Origin: Arthrobacter sp. SLBN-83
GTDB taxonomy: Bacteria > Actinomycetota > Actinomycetes > Actinomycetales > Micrococcaceae
Assembly (NCBI RefSeq): GCF_006715285.1
Contig: NZ_VFMX01000001.1
Span: 1,302,001-1,366,000 of the forward strand
Direction: 5' to 3'
Length of the DNA stretch: 64,000 bases
This document shows positions 1 through 7,310 of the stretch, in pieces. Numbering within the stretch: position 1 is the stretch's first letter; each line of letters opens with the position of its first letter. The position numbers and the translations under genes were made by a program. The notes beneath the pieces are model-generated. The model had not been told where the DNA came from. It ran no database searches and saw only the letters and a list, made by a program, of their open reading frames with translations.

Positions 1-1
1 T

Positions 2-883
2 GAGGTCAACGAGGTACTCCCCGGTGACCTGGTCCTTCCCGAACGGGTGGCCATGGAGCCTGTCCCTGACCTGCTGCCCTTGGTCAAGCACCGGCCGGAA
101 GAACTCCCGTATGTTGTGGCGGAAGTCAGCCGGGAACACGGCGAGATCCGGTTGTACCGGGCCGGTGCCGGGGCTCCCAGCAGCGTGCGGGAAGTGGAAG
201 GCGAGTCCGAAAACATCCACAAGTTCCACGGCGGAGGATGGTCGGAACTGCGGTTCCAGCACCACACCGAGGACGTCTGGCGCCGCAATGCGGATGAGGT
301 GGCGGGCGAGATTGACAGGGTGGCCCGCGCCAGCGGTGCACGGCTCATCGTCCTCGCCGGCGATATCCGGGCCCGCGGCCTGGTCAAGGACAACCTCTCC
401 GAGGCGAGCCAGGCCCTCGTGTCCGAGGTGGATTCCCACACCCATACCGGCGGTGCGGACAGCGCCAACCTGGAGGACCAGGTCAACCAGCGCGTCGCCG
501 AATTGTGGGCTGAGGAACAGCAGACCGTGATGGACAGGCTGGCGGTCCAGGAAGGCCAGGCCAACCCGGAGGCGGCCCATGGGGTGGGAGCAGTGGTGCA
601 TGCCCTGCAGCAGGCGCAGGTGGACACCCTGATCCTGGATGACGCAGCCCTGTCCGAACGGACCATGCTGGCCCTGGCCGCTGAACCATGGATCGCCACG
701 GCCAAGGAGCAGGCCCTGGGTGCGGAAGTCCTTGGCGAAGTTCCCGCCCCGGCGGCGCTGCTTCGGGCCGCAGCGCTGACCGACGCCCGCGTCCTCCTGG
801 TCCCGGGGCCGGTACTGCCGGAGGGCGTCCACGTCGCGGCACTGCTGCGCTGGTCCTCGGGACCGCACGTCCCGTCGTCGTAA
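2..883 (+). CDS. baeRF family 2 (Rv2629-like) protein, 5' truncated by the window edge
   Basis: The frame is open from base 2, so the N-terminus lies outside the window; 293 codons are visible. The sequence resembles the actinobacterial Rv2629/baeRF_family2 proteins, bacterial relatives of the archaeo-eukaryotic release factor eRF1/Vms1 fold. Recognisable parts are the stretch around GGGWSELRFQHHTEDVWRRN and the following RLIVLAGDIRARGLV strand. Family members are about 370 residues, so roughly 80 residues are probably missing. Proposed roles for the family are ribosome- or tRNA-linked hydrolysis, but the biochemical function is not settled. The GTG at 47 and ATG at 53 are internal codons rather than starts, because the similarity continues upstream of them. 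A small acidic-protein gene follows 45 bp downstream and may be co-transcribed. Confidence 0.8.
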   Translation, partial: EVNEVLPGDLVLPERVAMEPVPDLLPLVKHRPEELPYVVAEVSREHGEIRLYRAGAGAPSSVREVEGESENIHKFHGGGWSELRFQHHTEDVWRRNADEVAGEIDRVARASGARLIVLAGDIRARGLVKDNLSEASQALVSEVDSHTHTGGADSANLEDQVNQRVAELWAEEQQTVMDRLAVQEGQANPEAAHGVGAVVHALQQAQVDTLILDDAALSERTMLALAAEPWIATAKEQALGAEVLGEVPAPAALLRAAALTDARVLLVPGPVLPEGVHVAALLRWSSGPHVPSS

Positions 884-928
884 ATCCCTGCTGATCTTTT
901 CGCCGAACCATCGATTGGAAGGTGCACC

Positions 929-1216
929 ATGAGCACTGCAGATGAAAACCCGGATGATGTCCTCGACAGCGTAATGGTCCCTGAGGAGGACGCACTTCCC
1001 GCTCCCACCCGCACGGGCCACGGCAAGATGCCGGAAGACGTGGACGACGACGATTACCAGAGGGCCGCGGAGCAGGAGCGGGTGGCGGCGGGGCTGGCTG
1101 ATTATGCCCCCAGCGACGTTCCGCCGGCTACGGATCCATTGCCGCCGGAGGCGGCCGATGCGGCTGACCTTGCACAGCGCGGCCTGCTGGAGGAGGAACC
1201 GGAGGACAGAGGTTAA
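929..1216 (+). CDS. small acidic hypothetical protein (95 aa)
   Basis: This 95-residue product is rich in Asp, Glu, Pro and Ala, with no membrane segment, cysteine or recognisable domain; it is probably soluble and largely disordered. I do not recognise a family. The start ATG at 929 has a GGAAGGTG Shine-Dalgarno-like sequence about 5 nt upstream. It lies 45 bp after the baeRF-like gene on the same strand and ends 1 bp before a strong hairpin terminator, so the two genes plausibly form one transcript. Its function is unknown. Confidence 0.6.
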   Translation: MSTADENPDDVLDSVMVPEEDALPAPTRTGHGKMPEDVDDDDYQRAAEQERVAAGLADYAPSDVPPATDPLPPEAADAADLAQRGLLEEEPEDRG

Positions 1217-1217
1217 A

Positions 1218-1259
1218 GAAAAGCAGTGGCCGGCCCATTAGGGCCGGCCACTGCTTTTC
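1218..1259. terminator. bidirectional rho-independent terminator
   Basis: A perfect 19-bp inverted repeat with an ATTA loop (arms 1218-1236 and 1241-1259) has A-rich and T-rich flanks on both sides. It lies between the small acidic gene on the plus strand and the MarR gene on the minus strand, so it can stop both convergent transcripts. Confidence 0.9.
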
Positions 1260-1284
1260 CCTCAGTCAGGAACTTCGGGACAGC

Positions 1285-1818
1285 TCAGTTCTGGCGGGGC
1301 TGTTCCCAGCCCCGCATGCCCGCTGCCCGCCCGGTCTGGGGACGATGTCCGGCCCTGTGTTCCGGTGGAGCAAAAGGGACAACGCCGGCATCGCGGCTGA
1401 GCGGCACCGCACGGACGAACTTCGTCAGTTCATCCCGGAGCACCTTCCACTCGATGTCCGGATCATCCGGGTAGGCATTGATCTCGGCCTGCCGCGCCGC
1501 TTCAACAGCCGCAACCCCGGCATCCGTCAGCTCAACTTTCAGCTGCCGGCGGTCCGAGGCATGGCGGGTCCTGGTAATGAGTCCCGTAGTTTCGAGCCGG
1601 GTAAGGACCCGCCCCAGCGTCTGGCTTTGGACCCTGATCGCATCTGCGAGCTGTTCCTGGTTCAGTGGGCCCCCCGTCAGGCCTTCCAATGCAATAACTG
1701 CCGCACGGGTGAGGCCAAGGGGGGCCAGTGCATCGTCCTGCCGCCGCTGGATCAGCCGGGCCGCCAAAGTGATCAGGCGGTAGCTGCTCCGGGCGTCCGG
1801 ATCGAGATTGCTGGTCAT
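1285..1818 (-). CDS. MarR family transcriptional regulator
   Basis: This 177-residue protein has a typical MarR winged helix. It contains an N-terminal dimerisation helix (SSYRLITLAARLIQRR), the recognition region LNQEQLADAIRVQSQTLGRV, and the wing TRHASDRRQLKVELTDAG. The protein probably binds a palindrome as a dimer and responds to a small ligand or oxidant. The start at 1818 is preferred over the in-frame GTG at 1857 because AGGAAGG lies 9 nt upstream. The C-terminal 40 residues (about 138 onward) are rich in Pro, Arg and Gly and may be a poorly conserved tail. Upstream, at 1881-2035, are palindromes of the TAAGCATGCTTA type, which suggest autoregulation. One exact copy recurs upstream of the flavin-binding gene at 7311. 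Ligand and targets are unknown. Confidence 0.85.
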   Translation of the reverse strand: MTSNLDPDARSSYRLITLAARLIQRRQDDALAPLGLTRAAVIALEGLTGGPLNQEQLADAIRVQSQTLGRVLTRLETTGLITRTRHASDRRQLKVELTDAGVAAVEAARQAEINAYPDDPDIEWKVLRDELTKFVRAVPLSRDAGVVPFAPPEHRAGHRPQTGRAAGMRGWEQPRQN

Positions 1819-1880
1819 CGGCCGCGGCCTTCCTGTAGGTGGCGAAGTGCTGGTCACCCTGCGTCGCTACACCCCTACAA

Positions 1881-2035
1881 TAAGCATGCTTAGCAACATA
1901 TTCGCAAGTAGGCTTACTATCCGGCAACCCGGCAGCACCTGCACCCGCCTCTCCGAACCCGAAAACGCATGCACTACCCCTTGCAATCGAAATGGGAAGT
2001 GTGCTTAGTATCTAATTAGTAACCTTGCTTACTAA
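1881..2035. promoter_or_regulatory. cluster of palindromic operator candidates between MarR gene and the 2093 operon
   Basis: Three related inverted repeats lie in this divergent intergenic region: TAAGCATGCTTA at 1881-1892, AGTAGGCTTACT at 1907-1918, and arms TTAGTAA/TTACTAA at 2016-2022 and 2029-2035 with a 6-nt spacer. All share GCTTA/TAAGC half-sites. The exact 12-mer TAAGCATGCTTA occurs again at 7847-7858. The likely reading is MarR binding sites controlling the MarR gene and possibly the stress-like operon starting at 2093; this is inferred from position and symmetry only. Confidence 0.6.
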
Positions 2036-2092
2036 GTCGCCAGCACTGCTGGTTCTTGATCGCCAGCTAACCCTTTCTGAAAGAGAGCGAAG

Positions 2093-2986
2093 ATGACAGA
2101 GAACCAATGGCCCCAGACCCCGCACACCGGCGCCGACCCGGCCATCACCGATCCGTACGGTGCAACAGAGGTAGCTCCCGGGCAGGCCTCCTATTCTGCA
2201 GACCCGGGCGATACCTCGAAGACCCAGGCAGCCAAGGAAGAGGCTTCCAACGTGGCCGGGCACGCTGCATCTGCCGCGCAGGGAGTAGCCGAAACTGCCA
2301 AGGGTGAGGCCGCCAACGTGGCACATGAGGCAAAGGCAAATGCGCAGGACCTGCTGCACCAGGCCAAGTCGGGGCTGACCAGCCAGGCCGGCACGCAGCA
2401 GCAGAAGGCTGCCGAAGGCATGCGCAACATTTCCAGCCAGCTGCACAGCATGGCCAGCGCGCCGGACCAGCAGGGCGTGGCCAGCGATTTGGTCCGGCAG
2501 GCGGCCGAGCGCACCTCCTCGGTGGCGTCCTGGCTGGAGAACCGCGAGCCCGGCGACCTCCTTAACGAGGTCACGCGCTTCGCCCGCAACCGTCCCGGCA
2601 CCTTCCTGCTCCTCGCCGCAGGCGCCGGCGTCCTGGCCGGCCGCCTCACCCGCGGCCTCACCGCAGGCGCCCCGGAGTCCCAGGGACAGGTGCAGGCAGG
2701 CTCGGCCCAGGGCACGGGCCAGCACCGCGCCGTGCAGTCGACTCCGGTAGTGCCGCTGCACCAGGAGACCGTTTACGCCGCCGGCACCGATGACCTCTTT
2801 GATGAGCCCGTAGTGGGTGGAGCCCCTGTTTCCACCACCACCCTGCCTTCGGGTACCGCAGAGGAGTCACCGCTTCGGTTCGAGGACGACCCCTACCGGG
2901 CCGAAAACGGCGTCTACACCGGTGAAGAGACCTTCGGCAGCGAAGGCACCTCCGGCACCGGCCGTCACGGGACGGGTGGTCTGTGA
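2093..2986 (+). CDS. Ala-rich membrane-associated protein, first gene of DUF1469/DUF3618 operon
   Basis: This 297-residue protein has a central Ala/Glu/Lys/Gln-rich amphipathic part (residues about 45-140) with the periodicity of apolipoprotein- or LEA-like helices. A hydrophobic stretch follows near residues 165-180 (GTFLLLAAGAGVLAGRL), then an acidic, disordered tail. This architecture is typical of the first protein in the actinobacterial trio that precedes Holin-X (DUF1469) and DUF3618 proteins. The stop codon overlaps the next start by 4 bp, so the genes are translationally coupled. A role in envelope or desiccation stress is a guess from composition and context; no enzymatic motif is visible. 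The promoter region carries palindromes that may bind the adjacent MarR protein. Confidence 0.65.
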   Translation: MTENQWPQTPHTGADPAITDPYGATEVAPGQASYSADPGDTSKTQAAKEEASNVAGHAASAAQGVAETAKGEAANVAHEAKANAQDLLHQAKSGLTSQAGTQQQKAAEGMRNISSQLHSMASAPDQQGVASDLVRQAAERTSSVASWLENREPGDLLNEVTRFARNRPGTFLLLAAGAGVLAGRLTRGLTAGAPESQGQVQAGSAQGTGQHRAVQSTPVVPLHQETVYAAGTDDLFDEPVVGGAPVSTTTLPSGTAEESPLRFEDDPYRAENGVYTGEETFGSEGTSGTGRHGTGGL

Positions 2987-3417
2987 TGAGTAGCCAGATT
3001 CCTGAGCCGCCGCCCAGTGCGGCGCATGTGAAAGCGGACAACGCGTCCCTGGGCGATCTGCTCGGGGATGTCACCCGGGACCTGTCCACCCTGATGCGCC
3101 AGGAAGTGGAGCTGGCTAAGGCCGAACTCAAGCAATCCACCTCCCGGGCAGGCAAGGGCGCGGGCATGCTCGCCGGCGCCGGCGTGGGCGGACACTTCGT
3201 CCTGCTCTTCCTCTCCCTGGCCCTGATGTGGGCCCTGGGCGCCGTCATGGCCCTGGGCTGGGCCGCGCTGATCGTCGCCGTGATCTGGGCGATCATCGCC
3301 GCGATCCTGGCCTCGGTAGGCCGCAAGGAACTCAAGCAGATCAAGGGCCTGCCCCAGACAGGGGAAACCCTCTCAGAAATTCCCCCAACCCTAAAACCAG
3401 GTGAGGTAAACCGATGA
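2983..3417 (+). CDS. Holin-X / DUF1469 family membrane protein
   Basis: This 144-residue protein has an N-terminal helix with the family pattern LGDLLGDVTRDLSTLMRQEVELAKAEL, then two adjacent transmembrane segments (about 63-85 and 88-110). That matches putative actinobacterial Holin-X (PF07332, DUF1469). Despite the name, members are chromosomal and found in stress-linked operons, so it is not evidence for a prophage. The ATG overlaps the preceding stop (ATGATGAG context), and the stop overlaps the ATG of the DUF3618 gene, giving tight coupling across three genes. It probably sits in the cytoplasmic membrane as part of a complex with its neighbours; its molecular function is unknown. Confidence 0.85.
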   Translation: MMSSQIPEPPPSAAHVKADNASLGDLLGDVTRDLSTLMRQEVELAKAELKQSTSRAGKGAGMLAGAGVGGHFVLLFLSLALMWALGAVMALGWAALIVAVIWAIIAAILASVGRKELKQIKGLPQTGETLSEIPPTLKPGEVNR

Positions 3418-4076
3418 GCGAAAACCCTGACGTCATCCGAGCAGACATTGAAGCCACCCGGGCACGCCTGGGCACCAACGTGGACGCCGTGGCCGACAAA
3501 GTCACCCCGTCCAACATCGTCCACCGCCAAACCGACAAAGTCCGCGATGCCGTGACCGGGGTGAAGGAGAAAATCATGGGAGCCGCAGACACCGCCACCA
3601 CCAAAGTCCACGACACCACCTCCACCGGCGCCGGGCACACCACCAGCGCCATGCACTCGGCCGGGGACAGCCTCCACCAGGCAGGAGACACGGTCTCGGC
3701 CAAACTCTCCGACGCCGGCCAGGCAGTCTCCGCCGCCCCGGACCAGGTCAAAGCCAAGACCGCGGGCAACCCCCTCGCCGCGGGGCTGATCGCTTTCGGC
3801 GCCGGGCTGCTGGTCTCTTCCCTGATCCCGCCAAGCCAGAAAGAACGCGAAGCCGCGGACCAGCTCAAAACCGCAGCCCAGCCCCTGGCAGCCCAGGTCA
3901 CCGACGCCGCTAAAACCGTCGCCCAGGACCTGAAGGAACCCGCCCAGGAAGCCGTGGAAAACGTCACGGCCACCGCCACCGACGCCGCCCAAAACGTCAA
4001 AACCGAAGGCCAACAAGCCGCCACCGACGTCAAAGACCGCGCCACCGACGCCAAAGACAACGTCCAAAACACCTAG
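3414..4076 (+). CDS. DUF3618 domain-containing protein
   Basis: This 220-residue protein starts with the DUF3618 signature (SENPDVIRADIEATRARLG, then NVDAVADKVTP). A long Ala/Thr/Lys/Asp-rich amphipathic region follows, with one hydrophobic segment around residues 122-142 (NPLAAGLIAFGAGLLVSSLI). The C-terminal repeats of the TDAAKTVAQDLKEPAQEA kind look like apolipoprotein or LEA helices and resemble the C-terminus of the protein at 29147. It is the last gene of the coupled trio and is followed by a strong terminator. A membrane-associated stress role is inferred. Confidence 0.85.
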   Translation: MSENPDVIRADIEATRARLGTNVDAVADKVTPSNIVHRQTDKVRDAVTGVKEKIMGAADTATTKVHDTTSTGAGHTTSAMHSAGDSLHQAGDTVSAKLSDAGQAVSAAPDQVKAKTAGNPLAAGLIAFGAGLLVSSLIPPSQKEREAADQLKTAAQPLAAQVTDAAKTVAQDLKEPAQEAVENVTATATDAAQNVKTEGQQAATDVKDRATDAKDNVQNT

Positions 4077-4097
4077 TCTCCGGGGCTAAGCAGGACA

Positions 4098-4139
4098 AAC
4101 AATGAAGCCGGACCGCATGTGCGGTCCGGCTTCATTGTT
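4098..4139 (+). terminator. rho-independent terminator of the 2093-4076 operon
   Basis: A near-perfect inverted repeat of about 20 bp (arms 4098-4117 and 4120-4139) lies 21 bp after the DUF3618 stop. The same hairpin can also serve the convergent LysR-type gene on the other strand. Confidence 0.85.
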
Positions 4140-4172
4140 GCCGGCGGCTGAACCGGGCCAGCCAAAACCCGG

Positions 4173-4919
4173 CTAGCGTTTGCCTTTTTTCCGGGAACCC
4201 CGCCCGCGGCCTTTGTCCGGATTGGGCGCATAGCGCTGAGCCACCTTGGGAGCCTTCTTGGCGCCGGTGCCGCGGCGGTCAGGCTTGGGCTCCTTCTTCA
4301 CCTTTTCCGGCTGGGCGGAGGGCTGCCGCGAGCTCTGGGCGGTGCGGCCGCGAACGATGCCGATGAACTCCTCCAGCACCTCGTCCGTAGCCTCGGTGGG
4401 CCAGGCCAGCGCGATTTCCGTCCCGTCGGCGCCGGTCAAACGGCGGGCAACGGTGTCCTTGACGTTGAAATGGCGTGCCACCGCCATGGGGAGGATCACC
4501 AGGCCGGCGCCGGCGGCAACCACCTGGAGTGCGGCCTCAGGCCCACCCAACCCGGCCACATCCAGGAACGATTCCTCCGCAAGGTCGGCAAGCGGCACTT
4601 CCTCGAACACCGAAATTTCGTGGCCCTTTGCAGCCACCACCACCGGCTGCTCCTCGTAGAGCGGGATCACGCTGAGGCCCTCCCGCTCGATGGGGAGGCG
4701 GACAAAGCCCATGTCCGCGCTGCCGTCCTGCAGCGGGCCAAGCTGGGCATCGGCGTCGACCATAAATGCCTGCAGGGGAATATGCGGCATCCGCTCTTCC
4801 CACCGGCGGATCCACTTGCCAGGGGTTACCCCGGCCACGTAGGCGATGCGCAGCACCCGCGGGGCCGCCTCTTCCGGGGCGGCGGGGGCGTCGGGCGTGG
4901 GGGTATTGTCGGCTGGCAC
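4173..4919 (-). CDS. LysR substrate-binding-domain protein lacking the HTH
   Basis: With the GTG at 4919 as start, the product has 248 residues. Its core (about 20-185) reads as a LysR-type effector-binding domain: VLRIAYVAGVTPGKWIRRW, then DADAQLGPLQDGSADMGFVRLPI, then GAGLVILPMAVARHF. There is no winged-helix DNA-binding domain before it, so it is not a normal LysR regulator. The C-terminal 50 residues are Lys/Arg/Pro-rich (ending RGRGSRKKGKR) and could bind nucleic acid. A longer reading from 5015 would overlap the divergent DUF5997 gene, so the shorter start is chosen. The pairing with a divergent DUF5997 gene recurs in Micrococcales as far as I recall. Its ligand is unknown. Confidence 0.75.
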   Translation of the reverse strand: MPADNTPTPDAPAAPEEAAPRVLRIAYVAGVTPGKWIRRWEERMPHIPLQAFMVDADAQLGPLQDGSADMGFVRLPIEREGLSVIPLYEEQPVVVAAKGHEISVFEEVPLADLAEESFLDVAGLGGPEAALQVVAAGAGLVILPMAVARHFNVKDTVARRLTGADGTEIALAWPTEATDEVLEEFIGIVRGRTAQSSRQPSAQPEKVKKEPKPDRRGTGAKKAPKVAQRYAPNPDKGRGRGSRKKGKR

Positions 4920-4956
4920 GTCTTCACAGTACCCGCCGCCCGGATACCCTTGAAGC

Positions 4957-5361
4957 ATGACCTCTGCAAACTCCCAGTCCATGAAGCCGGCCACCGTTGC
5001 CAAGAAACTTGGCATCTACCTCCCGGCCACGCCGCAGGAGTTCCAGGATTCAACCATCACCCGCGAGGAGTTCGCCGAACTCCAGGCCAACCCGCCGGAA
5101 TGGCTGGCCGAATTGCGCCGCAACGGGCCGCACCCCCGCCCCGTGGTGGCCCAGAAGCTGAACGTGTCCATCAGCGGCCTGGCGCGCGGGGGCGTGGAAG
5201 AGGCGCTGACGACGGCGGAAATCACCGCGCTGCTGCAGGCCCCGCCCCAGTGGCTTGTCACCGAGCGCGCCACGCACGCTGCCGTCCGCGCCGAAGCCCA
5301 GCGGGTCAAGGAAGAGGCCGCGCGGAAGCAGGCGAAGAAGGACCGCGCCCAGGCCCAGTAA
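4957..5361 (+). CDS. DUF5997 family protein
   Basis: This 134-residue soluble protein has the pattern MKPATVAKKLGIYLPATPQEF followed by LQANPPEWLAELRRNGPHPRPVVAQKLNVSISGLARGGV, which I recognise as DUF5997. The final 30 residues are a charged Lys/Ala/Glu helix. It contains a short helix-turn-helix-like segment around PRPVVAQKLNVSISGLA, so a DNA- or protein-binding role is possible. It is divergent from the HTH-less LysR-type gene with only 37 bp between the starts, so both probably share a control region. No enzymatic motif is seen and the function is unknown. Confidence 0.75.
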   Translation: MTSANSQSMKPATVAKKLGIYLPATPQEFQDSTITREEFAELQANPPEWLAELRRNGPHPRPVVAQKLNVSISGLARGGVEEALTTAEITALLQAPPQWLVTERATHAAVRAEAQRVKEEAARKQAKKDRAQAQ

Positions 5362-5375
5362 CCGCAGCCGCGTTT

Positions 5376-5432
5376 CAGAAGCTTGTTCGCCTGTCAGGAC
5401 CTTGAGCGTCCGGAGTCGCGGACAAGCTTCTG
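5376..5432. terminator. large hairpin between convergent genes
   Basis: Outer arms CAGAAGCTTGT (5376-5386) and ACAAGCTTCTG (5422-5432) are perfectly complementary, and an inner GGAC/GTCC pair gives a second smaller stem. The hairpin lies between the stop of the DUF5997 gene and the stop of the VOC gene, so it probably ends both transcripts. It lacks a clear T-run, so it could instead be an mRNA-stabilising 3' structure. Confidence 0.6.
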
Positions 5433-5447
5433 TTGCATCCCGGGGCG

Positions 5448-5828
5448 TCAGTCCTGGTGGATCTGGACGTAGTTTCCACAGCCGTCGTCGAACACGGCGC
5501 TGGTCCCGAACGGATCCGTGGTGGGCGGGGTCTTGAAGGTGACGCCGGCAGCCACCAGCCGGTCGTACTCCGCCTGCACGTCCGGAACCCCGAACACGAT
5601 GGCCGGCAGCCCGGCCTCGCGCACGGCATTCATGTAGTTGGCGCCGATGGGGTTGTCGCTGGGCTCCAGCAGCAGCCCCACCGAGCTGTCGTCCGCTCCC
5701 GGGTCCTTGATGATGTAAAGGTTGTACTCCGGCATGGCCATGAGCGTGTCGAAGCCCAGCGTCCCGGTGTAGAAGGCGTGGGCGGCCGCGGGGTCCTGGA
5801 CATGGATGCTGCACATTTTGAGTCGCAT
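5448..5828 (-). CDS. VOC family (glyoxalase/bleomycin-resistance-like) protein
   Basis: This 126-residue protein carries the vicinal-oxygen-chelate fold pattern. It begins with MCSIHVQDPAAAHAFYTGTLGF, continues through a central AIVFGVPDVQAEYDRLVAAGV, and ends with FDDGCGNYVQIHQD. The two beta-alpha-beta modules match small VOC proteins that act as dimers. The N-terminal His and the penultimate conserved region before the C-terminus supply candidate metal ligands. The ATG at 5828 is chosen because upstream codons show no VOC similarity. The substrate cannot be told from sequence; related proteins include glyoxalase I, fosfomycin-resistance proteins and uncharacterised enzymes. Confidence 0.85.
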   Translation of the reverse strand: MRLKMCSIHVQDPAAAHAFYTGTLGFDTLMAMPEYNLYIIKDPGADDSSVGLLLEPSDNPIGANYMNAVREAGLPAIVFGVPDVQAEYDRLVAAGVTFKTPPTTDPFGTSAVFDDGCGNYVQIHQD

Positions 5829-5990
5829 GGACCCACGGTACCTGCCAGGCCCTGCCCGTTTGCAGTACCTGTTTTCCCTTGTCACCTGCCATTGACGCTG
5901 TGCACCGAACACGGTGCAATGGAAAGACCAGCCCGGGCGTTCCGGCCGGGGCCGGGTCTTATGGGGAATGCCGGGCGCCGGAGGTGCAGG

Positions 5991-6620
5991 ATGTCGGTCG
6001 CGGAATCGTTGATGCAGGGACTGCTTCATGGTGCGTGGGCGGTCATGCTGTGTGGTCCCGTACTGGTTGCCGGCGTGGGTGCCACCGTTTTTATCGTCCG
6101 GCGCCGCGCCCTGGCTCCCAAGGAGACCGCATCCCAAAGGACCGACCAGCTGTTCTGGGACCTGTTCCTGGGTTCCTGTGTGGCCCTTCCCGCGCTGATC
6201 ATTCCGGCGCTGGTTTCGCCGTGGGCGGGGTTGGTGCTGGCAGGGGCGGCCGCCGCATCAGGTATTGCGGCCTACCGCGGTACTCCAAAGTTCCTGGCCT
6301 GGCGTGCAGCCCGCAAGGAGGAACAGCAGCTGGTTGCGGCCCACCGGGAGGCCCGGCTGCAGCATGACGAAATCATGCTGCGGTGGCGGCGCTACGAGCT
6401 GGATCCGGCGTGCAGCATCGACTATCCGGCGTTGACCGATGTTCGGCTGCCGGAAACGTCCGCGCTGATCAAGTCCATGCGGGCTGCGGACCAGCTGCGG
6501 ACCACCGCGCACAAGGGCTATCCGGACGCCGTGGGAAGCCTGGCAGCGTCACTGGCAGCGGCCGAGCGGGCAGCGGGCATTCCGGCTGCCCTGCCCGCCG
6601 AGCAGGCCGGCCGAGGTTAA
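5991..6620 (+). CDS. hypothetical membrane protein with cytoplasmic helical tail
   Basis: This 209-residue protein has an N-terminal hydrophobic helix (about 12-34, LHGAWAVMLCGPVLVAGVGATVF) and a second hydrophobic hairpin (about 57-88, LGSCVALPALIIPALVSPWAGLVLAG). A long charged alpha-helical region of about 110 residues follows (WRAARKEEQQLVAAHREARL...), likely cytoplasmic. The start at 5991 has GGAGGTG 5 nt upstream. I do not recognise the family. It stands between convergent or divergent neighbours without a clear operon partner; the next gene, 55 bp downstream on the same strand, may be co-transcribed. Confidence 0.7.
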   Translation: MSVAESLMQGLLHGAWAVMLCGPVLVAGVGATVFIVRRRALAPKETASQRTDQLFWDLFLGSCVALPALIIPALVSPWAGLVLAGAAAASGIAAYRGTPKFLAWRAARKEEQQLVAAHREARLQHDEIMLRWRRYELDPACSIDYPALTDVRLPETSALIKSMRAADQLRTTAHKGYPDAVGSLAASLAAAERAAGIPAALPAEQAGRG

Positions 6621-6674
6621 CTGCCGTGTCGCCGGCATTGGATCGGCCCCGAGGCCCGGCGATAGCATCCAAAG

Positions 6675-7283
6675 ATGAAGCCTGAGGAACTGCCTGCCCA
6701 TGACGAGTACGGCCGGCTGCTGGAGGACCGTGGAGTCTGGCGGCAGGCTACTACCCTGGAGGCTGCCGGGGAATTGACCGCCCGGTGGCTGGAGGGTGGG
6801 AGTTCATACCAGCCGGGGCATTTCGCCCCCGGTTTTGACACTGAGACCGTCGCACTGGCCGCAGCGTTGGCGGAGCTGAACCGCAACGGGCTGTTCACCA
6901 AGGAGTCCCAGCCGGGCATCCTCGCTGACGGCGCCGCGCAGCGGGAGTATGTCACGGGTTTCTGCAGCGCCGGCACCGCTGGTGAACTGCTGGCCCTGTC
7001 CACACGCACTGAACTGGTCACCGTGGCCCACGCGCCCGGCGAAGCAAGCAGCGCCGCCATTCCCGTAACCCTGGCGGGCACGGAGGTCACCACGGTGCTT
7101 GGTTCCAGCGAGAACCCGGTAGACGAGGCCCAGATCAGGGACTGGGCGGACGAAACCAACGATTCCCTGGCCCTGCTGCTCGCCGACTCCTGGTATGTGG
7201 AGATCCTGGATCCGGCGTGGGGGCGGAATGATGTGCTGCTGCCGGCAGTCCTGCAGGCATTGAAAGGGGCGGAGCAGCCTTAG
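6675..7283 (+). CDS. DUF6919-like hypothetical protein
   Basis: This 202-residue soluble protein contains LEAAGELTARWLEG and then ETVALAAALAELNRNGLFTKESQPG, patterns I associate with the DUF6919 family, which is common in Streptomyces and other actinobacteria. No catalytic motif is evident. The C-terminal part (DEAQIRDWADETNDSLALLLADSWYVEI) looks like a helix-strand domain. The ATG at 6675 is preceded only by a weak Shine-Dalgarno sequence. It is convergent with the FMN-binding gene that ends 28 bp downstream. The function is unknown and the family assignment is tentative. Confidence 0.65.
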   Translation: MKPEELPAHDEYGRLLEDRGVWRQATTLEAAGELTARWLEGGSSYQPGHFAPGFDTETVALAAALAELNRNGLFTKESQPGILADGAAQREYVTGFCSAGTAGELLALSTRTELVTVAHAPGEASSAAIPVTLAGTEVTTVLGSSENPVDEAQIRDWADETNDSLALLLADSWYVEILDPAWGRNDVLLPAVLQALKGAEQP

Positions 7284-7310
7284 CCGCCCCGCCCCTGCCA
7301 ATTTTGCGGA

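Noticed and set aside
2983..3417. Holin-X annotation as a sign of a prophage
   Set aside because: The family is chromosomal in actinobacteria; no phage structural, integrase or lysis genes are nearby.
2658..4067. 469-residue frame antisense to the Ala-rich/Holin-X/DUF3618 genes
   Set aside because: It is a G+C-driven shadow: Gly/Val-rich, no domain, no Shine-Dalgarno sequence, and opposite three coupled real genes.
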